A stretch of 64,000 nt of DNA from Cladorrhinum sp. PSN259. Taxonomy: Eukaryota; Ascomycota; Sordariomycetes; Sordariales; Podosporaceae. Below, in pieces: positions 1-12,000 of this stretch; positions within the stretch are counted from its first letter, which is position 1, and every line of letters begins with the position of its first letter. Under the pieces are notes generated by a model. The model had not been told where the DNA came from. It made no database searches and saw only the letters and a program-made list of their open reading frames with translations. The stretch lies in contig MU867073.1 in the NCBI GenBank assembly GCA_033725935.1, positions 62,001 to 126,000 on the forward strand, written 5' to 3'. The position numbers were made by a program, and so were the translations under genes.

Positions 1-326
1 CTTCTGTCCCAAATGCGGCGTCAGCATCGCCATTGACTTTCGAGAGTCGCCGCTCCCGAGCTGGAGGAAGCACCACTACGGTATTAGTGTATGTTCATTA
101 TTACCCTTGCCCCTTTCCCATACATAATGATACAAACCAAAAGCACCAAGAAAAATTTACTAAATGAGATCAACATATATAGGTCCGCACATTCAACAAC
201 ATAGACCTCTCAACCCTCACCTACAAGAAGCTGGACGGAATCGGCGGCGTCCCGCCCCAGGGACAAGACCTCTCTGGCGTACAATGGGAAATCGATGAGG
301 CGGAAAAGGCTGGACAAAAGCTCTAA
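1..326 (+). CDS. GFA/CENP-V-type zinc-binding domain protein, C-terminal part (5' end outside window)
   Basis: This is the last two exons of a gene entering from the left. Exon 1..88 reads in the frame starting at base 2 and encodes FCPKCGVSIAID, the CxxCG zinc knuckle typical of glutathione-dependent formaldehyde-activating (GFA) / CENP-V-like proteins. An intron at 89..182 (GTATGT donor, TATAG acceptor, phase 0) joins it to exon 183..326, which encodes VRTFNNIDLSTL and ends at TAA 324-326. The VRTFxxxDLSTL strand is typical near the end of small fungal GFA proteins. Family members bind structural and catalytic zinc. Despite the name most have no proven reaction, so only the fold is claimed here. 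The N-terminal zinc cysteines lie outside the window. The gene converges on the TBL1-like gene. Confidence 0.75.
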
Positions 327-2058
327 ATAAGCACCCCCCTATGTCTCTGTTTTGTATATCTGGTCCTCAACTCGAACAAGCCCCCAAAAAAAATCGATCA
401 AATGTTAGATAGGAGAGTCTACGGACCACATTGAACACGCCCCTCCCCCCTTCTCATTCTTCTTCAATTTCATAAGATTCAAATTAATATAAAAAAATCT
501 TGCAAAACATTTCTACCGCCATGCCAGTAATAACAAACAAAAAGAACACAAAAAGTCCATGCACCCACCACCCATCATATCCAGATAGATCAGTTACAAT
601 GTCTGTCACCCCTGAACCTCCCCTCCAAATTCCAAATTCCAAATATCATCGACTTCCTTCGCCTGCCAACCAAAGTTCGGGTAGAACCTCCCAAATAAAG
701 CAAAGACAAGCTCCAAACAAGATGAGCAAGTTCAGCACCGTTGACTCTTGTTTATCCTGGATCACCCCAAAATAGTTCATCGATCCCAACTTCCTACCGA
801 AAACCCAGAACCCAAACAAAGTTATAAAGCGGATGCATGTGTTTTTAATGATTCCTTTTCCATTTCGCCTGCAATCCCCCAAAACCATCATATTCCATAC
901 AAAACAATCCTATACTTCCAAGGGCGCTAGTAGAACCCATGCTTGAGAAGCTATTCGGAGATCATTAGAAACCTAGTCTCTTGGTTTTATTTAATCCCCA
1001 CCTCTTCCATTTCTCCATTTCTATGCGCCTGGTAATGAGTCCAATTTCGCCAGTTAAGCTAAATCGCCATCGTTGCGGACGTCGAAGTGAACAATTGTGA
1101 AATTGCAATTCTGGAAGAGACTCCTCCGACAGAACAAGAGCTTCCAGGAAAGGGCGGATGTTCCGTGGCGCTTTATCGCTGACGCCGTGTCTCTTGCAAT
1201 CCAAATGGCTGACTGGAACTCTCCCGCCGGGCTGTTGATCCACTTGGGCATCTTGAGTGAGCGAAGGTCAAATGGCGCTGTCAAGATCCTCTCGAACTGG
1301 ATGATCTTGGTCAGAAGTAATTTTCCTCCCGAGCTCGAATCGAGTCCCAGGAACATCCGATTTGCAGCCGTTAATCCTTCCTGATTGTTGAGCCATTTAT
1401 CCTAGGTCTTCAACATGCGTACCAAACTCCCTTGCCGCAAGCAAATCTATCTTGTTGAGTCTTGCTCTCGTCTTCGGAGTCAGATTCTCGGATCATCAGC
1501 AAAGGTAAAACGGTCTGGATATCCTGCACCACTCGCGACAAGGCTGGCACAAGGCAAAAACTGGCGAGGAGAACCTTCTCCAATGTTGCTCAGTTCGCGG
1601 GCCACGTACTAATAAGCGCGGATGAACCATGCTCACGGAGTGCAATCCGGGCAAGGTAGATGACAGCGTGCGCTTCTGAATGGTTTTCGGTTTTGTCTGC
1701 TGTCGACTTGATTCCCGAGAATCTCTCCGTGCATGGCCTATTATGCTCGCCACCCCTTGATGATATTATACAGACAAAACATCTTCAACGGCGCACGCAA
1801 TTGAATGTTGGACCCAGCCAGATGCGGTTATGCCGAGTAGCCGTGCGAATCATGCCATCGATGCCAGTTCCTCTTCTCCTTGAGGTATCCAGACCAAACA
1901 ACGGCGGGAGCCGTGGAACAACCATGGAGTTGCGAGATGTTTTGACTTGTTGAGTGGTATGATCAAAACTTCTCGAATGGTGAGATAGCCCAACGCCTTC
2001 ATGTGCCCTCAAGGGGCGGCACGGGATACCCAAGCCGTAAAAGTCTTAAAGCTGGCGA
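327..2058. other. Convergent intergenic region, possible gene relic
   Basis: This region lies between the 3' ends of the GFA protein (+) and the TBL1-like gene (-). The first 600 bases are A/C-rich and look like 3' UTR and spacer. From about 1000 to 2000 the GC content rises and short open stretches occur in several frames of both strands. All are interrupted by stops, and no frame carries a domain I recognise. It may hold a decayed gene, but I cannot assign a family. Confidence 0.4.
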
Positions 2059-4509
2059 CTATCGAACATTGATCACAGCCAGACGGTTCTCGAACCCGTA
2101 AACCAGCTGCTTCCCTTCGGAATCCCACTCCAAGGTGGGAGGGCTGAGATCATCCGAGCTCACGTCTGTCCTGGGACTCTGCCATCCATCCTGAGGCAGC
2201 CAAATCCCTTTGGGAACCGCGTGCTCTCCAAGCTTCCACACCAGCACTCGGTCAAGTGTTGCAACGGCAATGTGAGACCCATCGGGGGTTACAGATAGGG
2301 CAGAATTGGCAACATAAAGGGGTGCATCGAGCTGGATAGAGTGCTTTGGCTTGTGTTCCGGATTCAGAACGTTCCATACCAGAATGGTCCCATCCTGCCC
2401 GCAAGAAATGAGCAATCTCTCATTCTCCGGTTGATCTTTCTGCAGGGGCTGCCACTCAATGGCAGTGATGGGGCCGTCGTGCGCCCGGATGGTACGTTGA
2501 CGGCCGTGTTCATCCCAAATCTGTAGTATACAGTCAGCACTCGCTTTTTTCTAAAGATTTAGTAGCTGGCATCGCAGGACTCACATCAATTGAACCTTGA
2601 TCAGTGGCAGTGGCCACGGTGTTAGAGCGCCAATCGTACTTAACGAATGAAAACCGCTCACCCTCGCGCGTCTCAAATACATTTCCTGGTATTATTTCTC
2701 TATCTGCGCATCTAAACGCAGCAAGAAAGTTCTCTCCACCAAGAAGGAAGTCGGTCTCGCTAATCCAGGTAGCGTCGATGGGATACTTGGTGATGCTGTA
2801 GTCCGACTGATATGAGATTGAATTGACCATCGAGGGGTTCAAGACAGACGATATATGGATCAGAGTACCAGTGTTTGAGGCGCCTTTGGAGACATCTGGG
2901 GAGATGGATAAAAGATAGTCATCGTTGGGACTCCAGCACACATTGGTGATGGGCGAGTCGAGGTCGTCGAATTTGGAGATGATGGTACCGTCGGCAGCCC
3001 AGACGCCGAGACGGGCTTTGTTATCGACCTCGATTCCAAGAGCAAGCAGCTTTCCATTGGCGCTCCAGGCCATCGACGTAACTACAGCATTAGGGCCGAG
3101 GTCCTGGGCGAGTTGGGTGAAGTACCGGCTGGAGGTGTCCACGTGACCTGACAAGGGGCCGGACTCTGGGGCGGATGCGGCAGCCCCACGCACCAAAGTC
3201 CAAATGCGGGCTAGCGTATCGGTCCCGCCAGTCGCCAAGATTGATGGGTCTTTGGGGTTCCACCTGCTGATGAGCACGATAGGGTTTTCGCTAGCTTCTG
3301 TGGACTCGTCGGCGCCGAGTCGCAGAAACACCGTGTCTTGGGTCAGATCCTGCACCTTGTCCACCTGCGTGCCCCGCGAAGGCCCCTCGGTGCGCGGCGG
3401 GGGAGATGCCGCCTGCTCACCCTCGAGAGGGGATGGATATGCGTGATTGTTTTCTGTGTGATGATGGTCAATTTCCATGGGGGTTGTGGCTGAATCGGCC
3501 CCGTTTTCGTAGCCGTTGCTGAGTCTTGGTCGCTTAGCGGGCGAGCCATGCGACAATGCGTGGTGGTGGTGGTGGTGGTGGTGGTGGTGGTGGTGTCCAT
3601 GTTGCTGGTCGACCGCGCGCTTCCGCGGATTTTCAATCTCAATATCTTCATGATCGTACTCTGCATCCGGCTCCGATTCATCCTCATCCTCCTGCTCGTG
3701 CTCATGCTCATGCTCGTGCTCATGCTCATGCTCGTGCTCATTTTCGTCGTCCTCATCACTCACTCCCGGCACTTCGGGCTGGTATTTCAACGGCCCAAAA
3801 ACCCCACGCGGTGTCGCCTCGGCCGTTGCCGGCACATCATGAGGCGCCTGCAAGCAAACAAGAAATGTCAGTACCCCCGTCATTGCCGCTGCCGCCGCCC
3901 CCGGTTGGAACATGCAACCCGCCCATTCAATCAATTCCATCCAATGCCGGGGAATCGCCCCGACACACAAGATTGGAACGGGTGGCCCAGCCCAGAGTGA
4001 GTCGAACACTCAAAAACCAAGATAAGCTTTAGAAATTGGGAATCTCGTACCTTTCTCTCGGCATACTGTCTTTCATAGGACTCGAACTGAAGACCCTTAT
4101 TCAACAGATTCACGAGCGCATATGTCTTGACATGGGGGGCGAAGTCGAACTGCTTGTGAGGAAAGTGGACCCTCCACTCCTTTTGCAGCTTGGCGGCTGT
4201 CTCTCGATAGTCTGCCGTGGTCAGTTCGTCGGTCTCGCTCTTTCGCCCTCATCTCACAATTTGCCAAACGCGCACAAACCGGTCGTCATCAGACGGCCCG
4301 GATAGTGGTCCGGCCAGACAAGTGCGACAATGCAACATACTGGATTCAAGTAGGTATCTGTATCCGGTTTCAAAGCCGGCGGCGTCAGCAAATACAAGCA
4401 CCACAAGATTTGGGCGCTTTGGCCGAGCGAGGCTTTAGAAAGGGCGGGTGAAAATAACGAACCTCCAGATGAGATAGTTGACACGGTCCGTGTCGAGTAA
4501 TTCTTTCAT
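2059..4509 (-). CDS. TBL1/Sif2-like LisH-WD40 transcriptional corepressor subunit
   Basis: I read five exons: 4463-4509, 4341-4357 (17 nt), 4051-4211, 2585-3847 and 2059-2520, giving 649 aa. The N-terminus (MKELLDTDRVNYLIWRYLL...) is a LisH dimerisation motif followed by an F-box-like helical segment, as in human TBL1/TBLR1 and yeast Sif2. Residues about 112-125 are seven Glu-His pairs, 126-150 are acidic, and 160-171 are twelve consecutive histidines. WD40 repeats fill residues from about 230 to the end (for example ILATGGTDTLARIW and LISCGQDGTILVW). Such proteins anchor histone deacetylases in Set3C/SMRT-NCoR-type complexes in the nucleus. That role is inferred from the family. The downstream exon joins in frame through a 64-nt intron (GTGAGT donor, TACAG acceptor). 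The gene is divergent from the TMEM115-like gene. Confidence 0.88.
3560..3595 (-). repeat. (CAC)12 trinucleotide tract coding for 12 His
   Basis: Twelve pure GTG units on the plus strand (CAC on the coding strand) encode uninterrupted His at about residues 160-171 of the TBL1-like protein. The tract contains no CAT interruptions, so it is a perfect microsatellite likely to vary in length between strains. Confidence 0.95.
3698..3739 (-). repeat. Hexanucleotide repeat coding for (Glu-His)7
   Basis: Seven 6-bp units, gtgctc or atgctc on the plus strand, encode alternating Glu-His at about residues 112-125 of the TBL1-like protein. CAC and CAT codons alternate within the tract, so the protein repeat is better conserved than the DNA repeat. 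This hints at selection on the peptide. Confidence 0.9.
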
Positions 4510-7500
4510 TGTCGGTGCGCCGTTGTTGGAAAACCCGAAGCAAATTCACGCTTCTTATAACCTTGAAAGATGTGGATACAAATGATAAGTCTACCGGACG
4601 GCACTGGTCGCATCGGTGGGCGGTGTCGGGCGATTCAAGTTTTGGGTATTTTGGGTTGGTTGTTGGTGTTGAGGAATGAAAAGGAACCTCGAAAGCGCAA
4701 GGTCGAGATTTGGAGGTTGCAGCGTTCGGGCCACGGGCCCCTCCAGTGCGGGTTTGCCAATGAGGTTTGCGGGTTTCCACCGGCCAAGTGGTCCCTGCCG
4801 CTGTTTATTAGGCGAGCGACTAAAACCGCAGGCCCCGGACGCTAAACCAATGGAAGCAACAACCTCTCTTCTCCTCATCCATCGAAGCATCACCCATTCA
4901 CGCAATCAAATCATCTGAATAGTGCATTGTCCAAATGGGGCATAGAGCCGGCATTCATCTGTCTTCCATCTCCCGCCATATTCTCGGTCAAAGCGGGAAG
5001 TGCCCGTTGGATGATGAGGGGAGACGAGGAGGCGGAGGGTGTTCATTGTGAGATCGAAAATACTCCACACCCTCCATTTTTGCCTCAGCCGGGTACAACT
5101 CTTTTGTGACAGATGGTGCGAAATTAAAGTGGGCTTCTCCGGATTGTAAGCTTCTTCCCAGCTGCAAACTGCAGTCTGCAAGTCTGACCTGGTCCTGCAC
5201 GCCATCCATCCGCGGGCAGTGTGTATAACCGACACCGCTGTTTGGAGCGTCAATTGAGGGTAAATAAATCTAGGAGACATTGTACGATCTCTTGTCTCTG
5301 CAGGGTTGCCCTCGTCTCGCGCAGGGTGTGCGACCGAAAGCCGTTCTTTGGATTGAATCCACTCGAATACCGATATTACCGTGTGGCTAGCCATGTCTCC
5401 CAAATAAGAACGCCAGCAGGGACGGCCAGCCCAGGTACGAAAGACGGGAGGGAATACACGTTACGGAATCAATTCGTAACAAGCCGTCCCTGTCAATGTC
5501 ACTGGAACCAATCAAGCCACCTCAGCTGCCCAGCGATCCTCAGATTTGCTCACCAAAATTCTCCCGTGCGCGACAAGCCACTTAAGTTTCAGTTCTTTTC
5601 TTTATTTCTTTTTTTTCCTCTACAGTTTATGATGGAATTACTTTTGGGGGTGTCCATCTGAAGCGATAGGGAAAGATGAGGTTTTGTACACAGAATACAT
5701 TGTAATCATCGAATGCGGAGGTTTGCCGAGACACACCCCAAATTCTCAAAGCGGGTCCGCGCCATCATCCAATCCAAGTTTCCAGTTCCATGAGATGGAA
5801 CCCCCCTCTCCACATTCGACCGAGAACCCAGAAGCGCCATTTGACACATCCCGTCATCGTCCTCAACCTCAATTCTGCATGCCCGTTTTGTCGCGCTTCC
5901 CATTGCGGCGCAATGGGGCACCGCTTCCATTCATATTTTCTTCAAATGCAGCACTGAGGCGCCGAACAGACAGCTGGAGGTGATGATGCATGGTAGGTGT
6001 GGATGCCCGGGTCTTGGCCGTGGTTGTGCTCGTTGCGGTTGATGAGTCGTGCGTTGCTGGCTGCAGGCAATCAATCAATCAAACCTCCTCCCCTTCTCAT
6101 CATCCCCTCTTCCGCCCTCGCCCTCGCCAGATCATCTTCCAGGGCTGGGAAGGGTCAAAATGCTGGTGAACTGGGTGGGTGGTACGTGCCGCATATCTAC
6201 CTGTTTCGGGGAAGTGTTCAACAAAGAGGTGTGATCTCCCTGGTCAAGTTGGACAAAAGGGAAAAGGCCCTTTCTTGAACAATTAACCTCCGGTGTGGCC
6301 GCCAATCAGACGGTGCCGGGAAGTGGTGTCCCTCCTCCAAGGCAGAAGCCGGGGTGCCATGGCGCTGGGGTCTTCCCGATCTCTTTTTGTGAAAGCGGGG
6401 GCAGTGATTGGTCTGCCATCCCATTTTGACATGGGTCTTTGGGGGACTTGTTTCAGGGGTACCGGTACCCAGCTTCCCGCGTCCTCCACATATCTCAAGC
6501 AAGTATCTCGACTTGGCCACGTAGACCAACCTTTTTTACAAGATGGTCGGGACGAACACTGCAAAATGAAACGGCGTGGTCGTGGTTCTGTGGAGGGATG
6601 CCTTCGACTCCTGAACAACGCAGTGGAGCTGATTGATCTGATCCTTTTAAAAGCCTACCTTTCTCAGGTCCTCGACGATGTCGGAAGAACTAAACCAAGC
6701 CTTGCGCCTGGTATGATAGGACTCAACAAACACCACGAGCTGCCAAATGAGTCGAGAATTAAACGGTTTCTTGTGCTCGAGGCCTAATGATGGTTTTGCG
6801 TGATTGACGGCCCTGACCCTAATTTAGCCCCGCCCCCAGAAAACTCTCTTTAGGAATCCAGAAGCGCGGTCAGCCTTCCAAATCCCGTGCGGGAACACGG
6901 GTCACAGCATGAATATGGGGAATGAATAAACAGATCCAAAATCATTCAACCGGTGGTGGTTTTTTTTGGTTTTCAAATTATCTCATTTCTGGTGATGGAA
7001 GCTGGGGGAGCAGCGGCAGGCAGGCTGGTCACCTAAAACAGAATGCCGCGTGGGGTTCCGGTTATTTTTGCACTATTTCTTGTGCTCCGTGTGACGGAAA
7101 TCAGATGTTACACCAAAAAAGAGCCAATTCCGTTGTCAGCAGGTCGGAAACCGAGGAAGGTACCGATCGCATCTTTTGCATTCAGGCGATGCAGAACAAC
7201 GAACAAAGAATGACTGCGCTTGGTGCGCCGGAAAGATTAACGATTTAGTGATTTAACCATGGTATCCGACGATGCGCTATTCATACTGAAAGATTTGATG
7301 GCCAGGGTGGCGCAAGATCGGCAGCGGTGTGGTGTTGCAAGATCCACAGATCCTCGAGACCTTCGATTCCATTTCTTCGCTCATTGTCTTTCCATTTTCC
7401 CCTCTAGTTGCTCTCAGCGCTTGGGCGGTATGGTGAACGTGATTAACAGACGCAAACGTGATAGGTCTGCATTTTTGTCTGCAATCCATCATGAGCTGAT

Positions 7501-7845
7501 AGGGCCAGTGGATGACACATGGGGAGAAGCGTCGCAATTCAACACTTGCTTCTGCCGAGATCTTGAATTGGCCCAGAGGAATGGCTCGTGCGCTGCTTCA
7601 TCCCGGTCACCCGTGCTAGGGGCTGCATGAAACATCATCCGTCATTTCGAGACTTGACGCCTAAGGCACACTTGCATGATGAGTGACAAGGGAAGGTGAT
7701 GTGGGAAAACTCCGGCAGAATGACAAAGCCAACGTCAAGACTCCACAGGCAGGCACGAGCCGTCTGATAGTAATTAATACCGACGTACGTACCTAACCAG
7801 GTTCCTGGTAGTCCACTTTAGACAGACACGACCACATAAACCGCC
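4510..7845. other. Divergent 3.3-kb intergenic/leader region
   Basis: This region separates the divergent starts of the TBL1-like (-) and TMEM115-like (+) genes. Short ORFs occur on both strands, the longest about 164 codons at 6293-6787, but none shows a recognisable domain, plausible splice pattern or consistent coding bias. It most likely holds both promoters and 5' leaders. Pyrimidine tracts (for example 5578-5625) are the usual fungal promoter type. I see no repeat or RNA gene. Confidence 0.5.
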
Positions 7846-9050
7846 ATGCCACCACGAATAAATATTCCGCCAGTAACCCGTATTCTGCTCATTGTGCTGG
7901 TCTTGCAGTCATTGCTGAGCGGCGCAATCAGATATCGACAATGGACGGCCAACGCCGAGATCGTGATTCCCTACCTCAACCTGGTCCCCCAACTATCGCT
8001 CGTCTACCCCTGGACCTTTGTGACAACGACGCTCGTCGAAAGCAACATCTTCACACTTAGCATCGCCTGCTTCACCCTATACCATGGAGGTCGCTACCTC
8101 GAACGTGCTTGGTCCGGCCGCGAGTTCGCCAAGTTCCTTCTTGTCACCTCTCTCGTGCCCAATGCCCTTTGCTTCGGCACTTTTATCTTCTTTTTCGCCT
8201 TGACCAGGAACGAGAGATGGACGTATGTGACCCTTTTTGCAAGCAGAGCTCCGTATGTGAATTTCCCAAAACTAACGAATGCTAATGTTTCAGGCTCACA
8301 TCCATCGCCGGAACAATTCCGCTCCAAATCTCCTTCCTCGTCGCCTTCAGCCAACTCGTCCCGGCCCACACCGTAACCCTGTTCAGGGGCCTCCTCTCGC
8401 TGCGCGTCCCCCGCGCCCCCCTCCTCTACATCGGCCTCGTCACCCTGCTCTGTCTGACCCCCATGCTTACGAGCGCCTCCTTCCTCCTCGCCGTCTATGG
8501 CTTCGTGGTCAGCTGGACATACCTCCGCTTTTACAAGGCCGTATTTCCGGATCTCGACACATCTCAGACCAACAACCTCCGCGGCGACGCGAGCGAGACG
8601 TTCGCCTTTGCCGAGTTCTTCCCTGGCCCCGTCAGGCCCTTCGTTGCCGGCATCTCAGAACAAGTCTTTAATGTACTAGTAGCCATGCGCCTTTGTGTAC
8701 CATTCAGCGCTGCGGACGTATCGGCTGCCCGCGGCGACCATCACCACGGCCATCACAGCTTCTCCCACCGCGGTGCCGCCCCGGGAAGTGCGCGCGCTGA
8801 GGCAGAGAGAAGAAGGGCGCTCGCTCTCAAGGCTCTGGATCAGCGTCTACATGCCGCTACCGCGAACGCCGCTGCGCGCGCAGCTAGCAATGCTCCTCCG
8901 CCAGCGGTTTCCCAGCCTATTCCTTCGGCTACGGGACCTACCGTGCAGAGCCAGCCACAAGCGGGAGCGCAGCAGACGATGAAGGCACCTTCTTCAAATG
9001 GGGAGATGCTGGGGGAAACGAATTATAATCCTGATGGAGACTCGAGGTGA
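7846..9050 (+). CDS. TMEM115-like (DUF1751, rhomboid-like pseudoprotease) integral membrane protein
   Basis: Two exons, 7846-8222 and 8294-9050 (71-nt intron, GTATGT donor, TTTCAG acceptor), encode 377 aa. After a short N-terminus there are several hydrophobic helices (around residues 10-28, 45-75, 100-125, 135-160 and 180-215). They include the segments YPWTFVTTTLVE and FTLYHGGRYLERAW, characteristic of the eukaryotic TMEM115/DUF1751 family. Members sit in the Golgi and take part in retrograde Golgi-ER traffic. They share the rhomboid fold without the catalytic Ser-His pair. The C-terminal third (about residues 265-377) is polar, with a His cluster followed by Ala/Pro/Gln-rich sequence, and is probably a disordered cytosolic tail. 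The ATG lies in a good context (GCCATGCC). Confidence 0.85.
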
Positions 9051-12000
9051 TTTGAGGAGTAACTTACAGATATAAATGCCAGCAGGCATGAAGGGGATTG
9101 TTTCCTATATTGGTAGGTGTTTTGAAACGGTTTCATTTTTTTTTGGGCTTCTCAGGGATAAGAACAAAAGAAAGGGAATCCTCAAAATAGAAGATATGGT
9201 GGTTGAAATTTTATTTGGGATTGTTGGAATTGGAGCTTTATTGGTAATGAATGCGATATATGACATCGAAAATACCCACAAACTAATCCTTCACTTCTAT
9301 TTGACGTGCAGATTACATCAGTTTGTTTTGGACATATCAGTGATGAGCAAAACTCTAGAGACAGCTTATGTACTCGGATGGATCGGGTGGTTTTCTAGCA
9401 ACCCCCATGTCATCTCATCTGGATGTACTCATTCTTTTCATACTCCTCGAACAACGAGGAAGAACGGATCGTGAAATTATTATGGCTCCAAAATATAAAT
9501 ACAAAAATAAAATAGTAAAAAGCTCACCTGCTACCACCCCCTCGAAGTGGTGGCCACAAGCTACGAAAACCACAACTTGTCGGTGCTGGGGAGTCGAACG
9601 CTACAGTTAAGTGCGTCGAATCGTCCCGTGTCCTGGGCAACCCACCGTCACACCCCAGTACCACTGGGTTACGTACGAGGTGAAGCCCAGCGTGCGGGAG
9701 GTTATATATAATGGGCAGGCAGGGTAGCCAATGAACTGACCAATGGAGCTAGAAATTTATTTTCTTGAATTAGGAGGCACGAGATGTAAGTTTGGAATTT
9801 CTGGGGGGGGGAAAGGAGAAGATAACTTTCTAAAGGATTCAACTTGAGAGAAAAAGATGATTTTTTTTGGGGGGGCCCTTTTTTTAGTTTGATACTCAGG
9901 GGATGGAGGTATTCATTTGGGAACCGATGTTCCAACCCTTTCTTTGACTTGGGGAGCCATTGGGTGGTTATGTTTGGAGTCAGTCTGGTAAGGGGAAGGG
10001 GAGGGGAGGGGATGGGAATTGCGAATATATATAGACTAGATCTATCCGTTCTGGGTTCTTCTGTTCAATGTGTTATTTACGCGGACTAAACTCGTTGTAT
10101 GGGAAACAAAACGATAACATACTTTTCTGTTTATGTTTCTCCTGTTTTGGTTTTTCACTTGCTCAACTTTCTTCCTCAGTACTGCGAAGCCTCGTGGCAT
10201 TATTTTATTAAAAAAAAAAATTGAGAGGAAGCTTCAAAATGCGATACCGAGGTAGGTAGTCTAGCACAGATGTCGACTACTGTGTTTTGAAATTCGATTT
10301 TTGCAAATACAGATGGCAGCACCAAAGATAGTTCTGATTCTGCTGCGAATATTAGATAATAATCCACTTACTGGAATTACATTGTGAGAGGTAGTCCATG
10401 GGGTTGTTCAACATCCAAGCACGACACCGGGAATGATCAAATTCTATGTATACCTTATATATGACTGATCAAATGAATTTTGGCTGGTCCTACCTTTAAA
10501 AAAAATCAAGTCACGGAACCCCTATTAGAATATGTATTGGTGCTGCCCCCCGTTCTTGAATGCCTCCAATGATAGTTCAAAGGGCATACTAGCGTTGATG
10601 CCAGACCATGAGGTTTCTTCCGATCCACAATACCTAAAAGCATGTTTAGTGTGTGAGCTGAAATCTTGCACTGTTCCATAAGGTAGTGATTAGAAAAGGG
10701 TACACCATTTATCAGGATGCTAGATAGCATATGCAGTTGCTGATATCTTAACTGAATGCTCACGAAAGCAAACCCCTTTAAACACTTAAAGGGTATTCTT
10801 GATGTGCCTTTACTTACTGAATACGTACCGTGGATCTATCTGCATTTCTGTATCCGGAATTCTCTCTCTTAGCGTAGGTATCCGGCGTTACTCAGCGAGC
10901 TTGCTTCTCCTTTGCGTAGGCAGGAGTAATACACGATACGATAACATCCTAACACGCATCAACATTCAGCTCTCATATGCATGTAAGTGATTATTTGCCT
11001 ACCTCTCCCCATCCTTCTTTCCCGCAGTTCCACAACATCCTTTTACCCTGCATCCTGCACGTTTACGAGGGGCTAAATTCGTATGGCCGATGGGACGGGG
11101 GAACTCTGCGGAGTGCTGACTAACAAATAGTAAGGTACTCACTCTCGCACATCATTCCAGTCTATGAGCCTTATTATGGAAAAAGTCCGAGCCCGACTCG
11201 GGGGGCCAAAATAAACTCTTGGGGGTGGCCCACGCAAGAAAACAGCCAGACTGTTGCAGTCAAGCGACATTTTACTCCCGAGAAGCCACAGGCAGACATA
11301 AAGAAAAATAGAAAAGAAAGTGTGCGAGAGGTCGGAGGAAATGTGGCGTCGGAGGTGTCCTTATCTATGCCAGTGAAACGAAAAAGTGCCACACGTGCTT
11401 GGGGGTTGTGCTGTAACTGGCAACAAAAACGTCAGAAGGATTTCAAAATGCTTCGGGTCTTACAGGCACACAGAACACATATTCCTATTTGGCCACGTCT
11501 CTGTCTTATATCGGAGTACGTACTCCCAAGCTTGTCGTGCCACTAACCTGCGCGGCTTATTACGCCCCTTGCGTTGACAGCCTTCGTGGAAGCGGCACAG
11601 AAAGAAGGAGAGTAAGAAGGTTAACAATCCAGTCCAGGCTTCACCTTGAAGCCTGGGTGCCTCCCTACTTAGTAAATCGGCTACAAAGAAGCAGTCGTAA
11701 TAGGTGATAGTGACGGTGATGTTGGTGGCGGTGATACCAAGTTACACTTACACACGCATGATACTGGCTCGTTCGTAATTCTGTGGAGAGACCGGAGCGA
11801 CGCTGTGGTGTATGTATCTGTGTGCGCAGGTATGATCTGTGAATCCCTCCTCGTGTGATGGTTGCATCAGGCGCCTGGATTTATATACGTATGCGCCGTG
11901 CTGGGCTCGTACAAATAATACACAATGTGATGGGATGGAATTCGGGACCGTTGGATGAAGGTGGGCGGCACTTTTGTGAAGTGGTTCTTTCTATAAACTC

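Noticed and set aside
3556..4032. 158-codon plus-strand ORF with poly-Gly and poly-His/Ala
   Set aside because: It is the antisense shadow of the His and Glu-His repeats in the TBL1-like exon.
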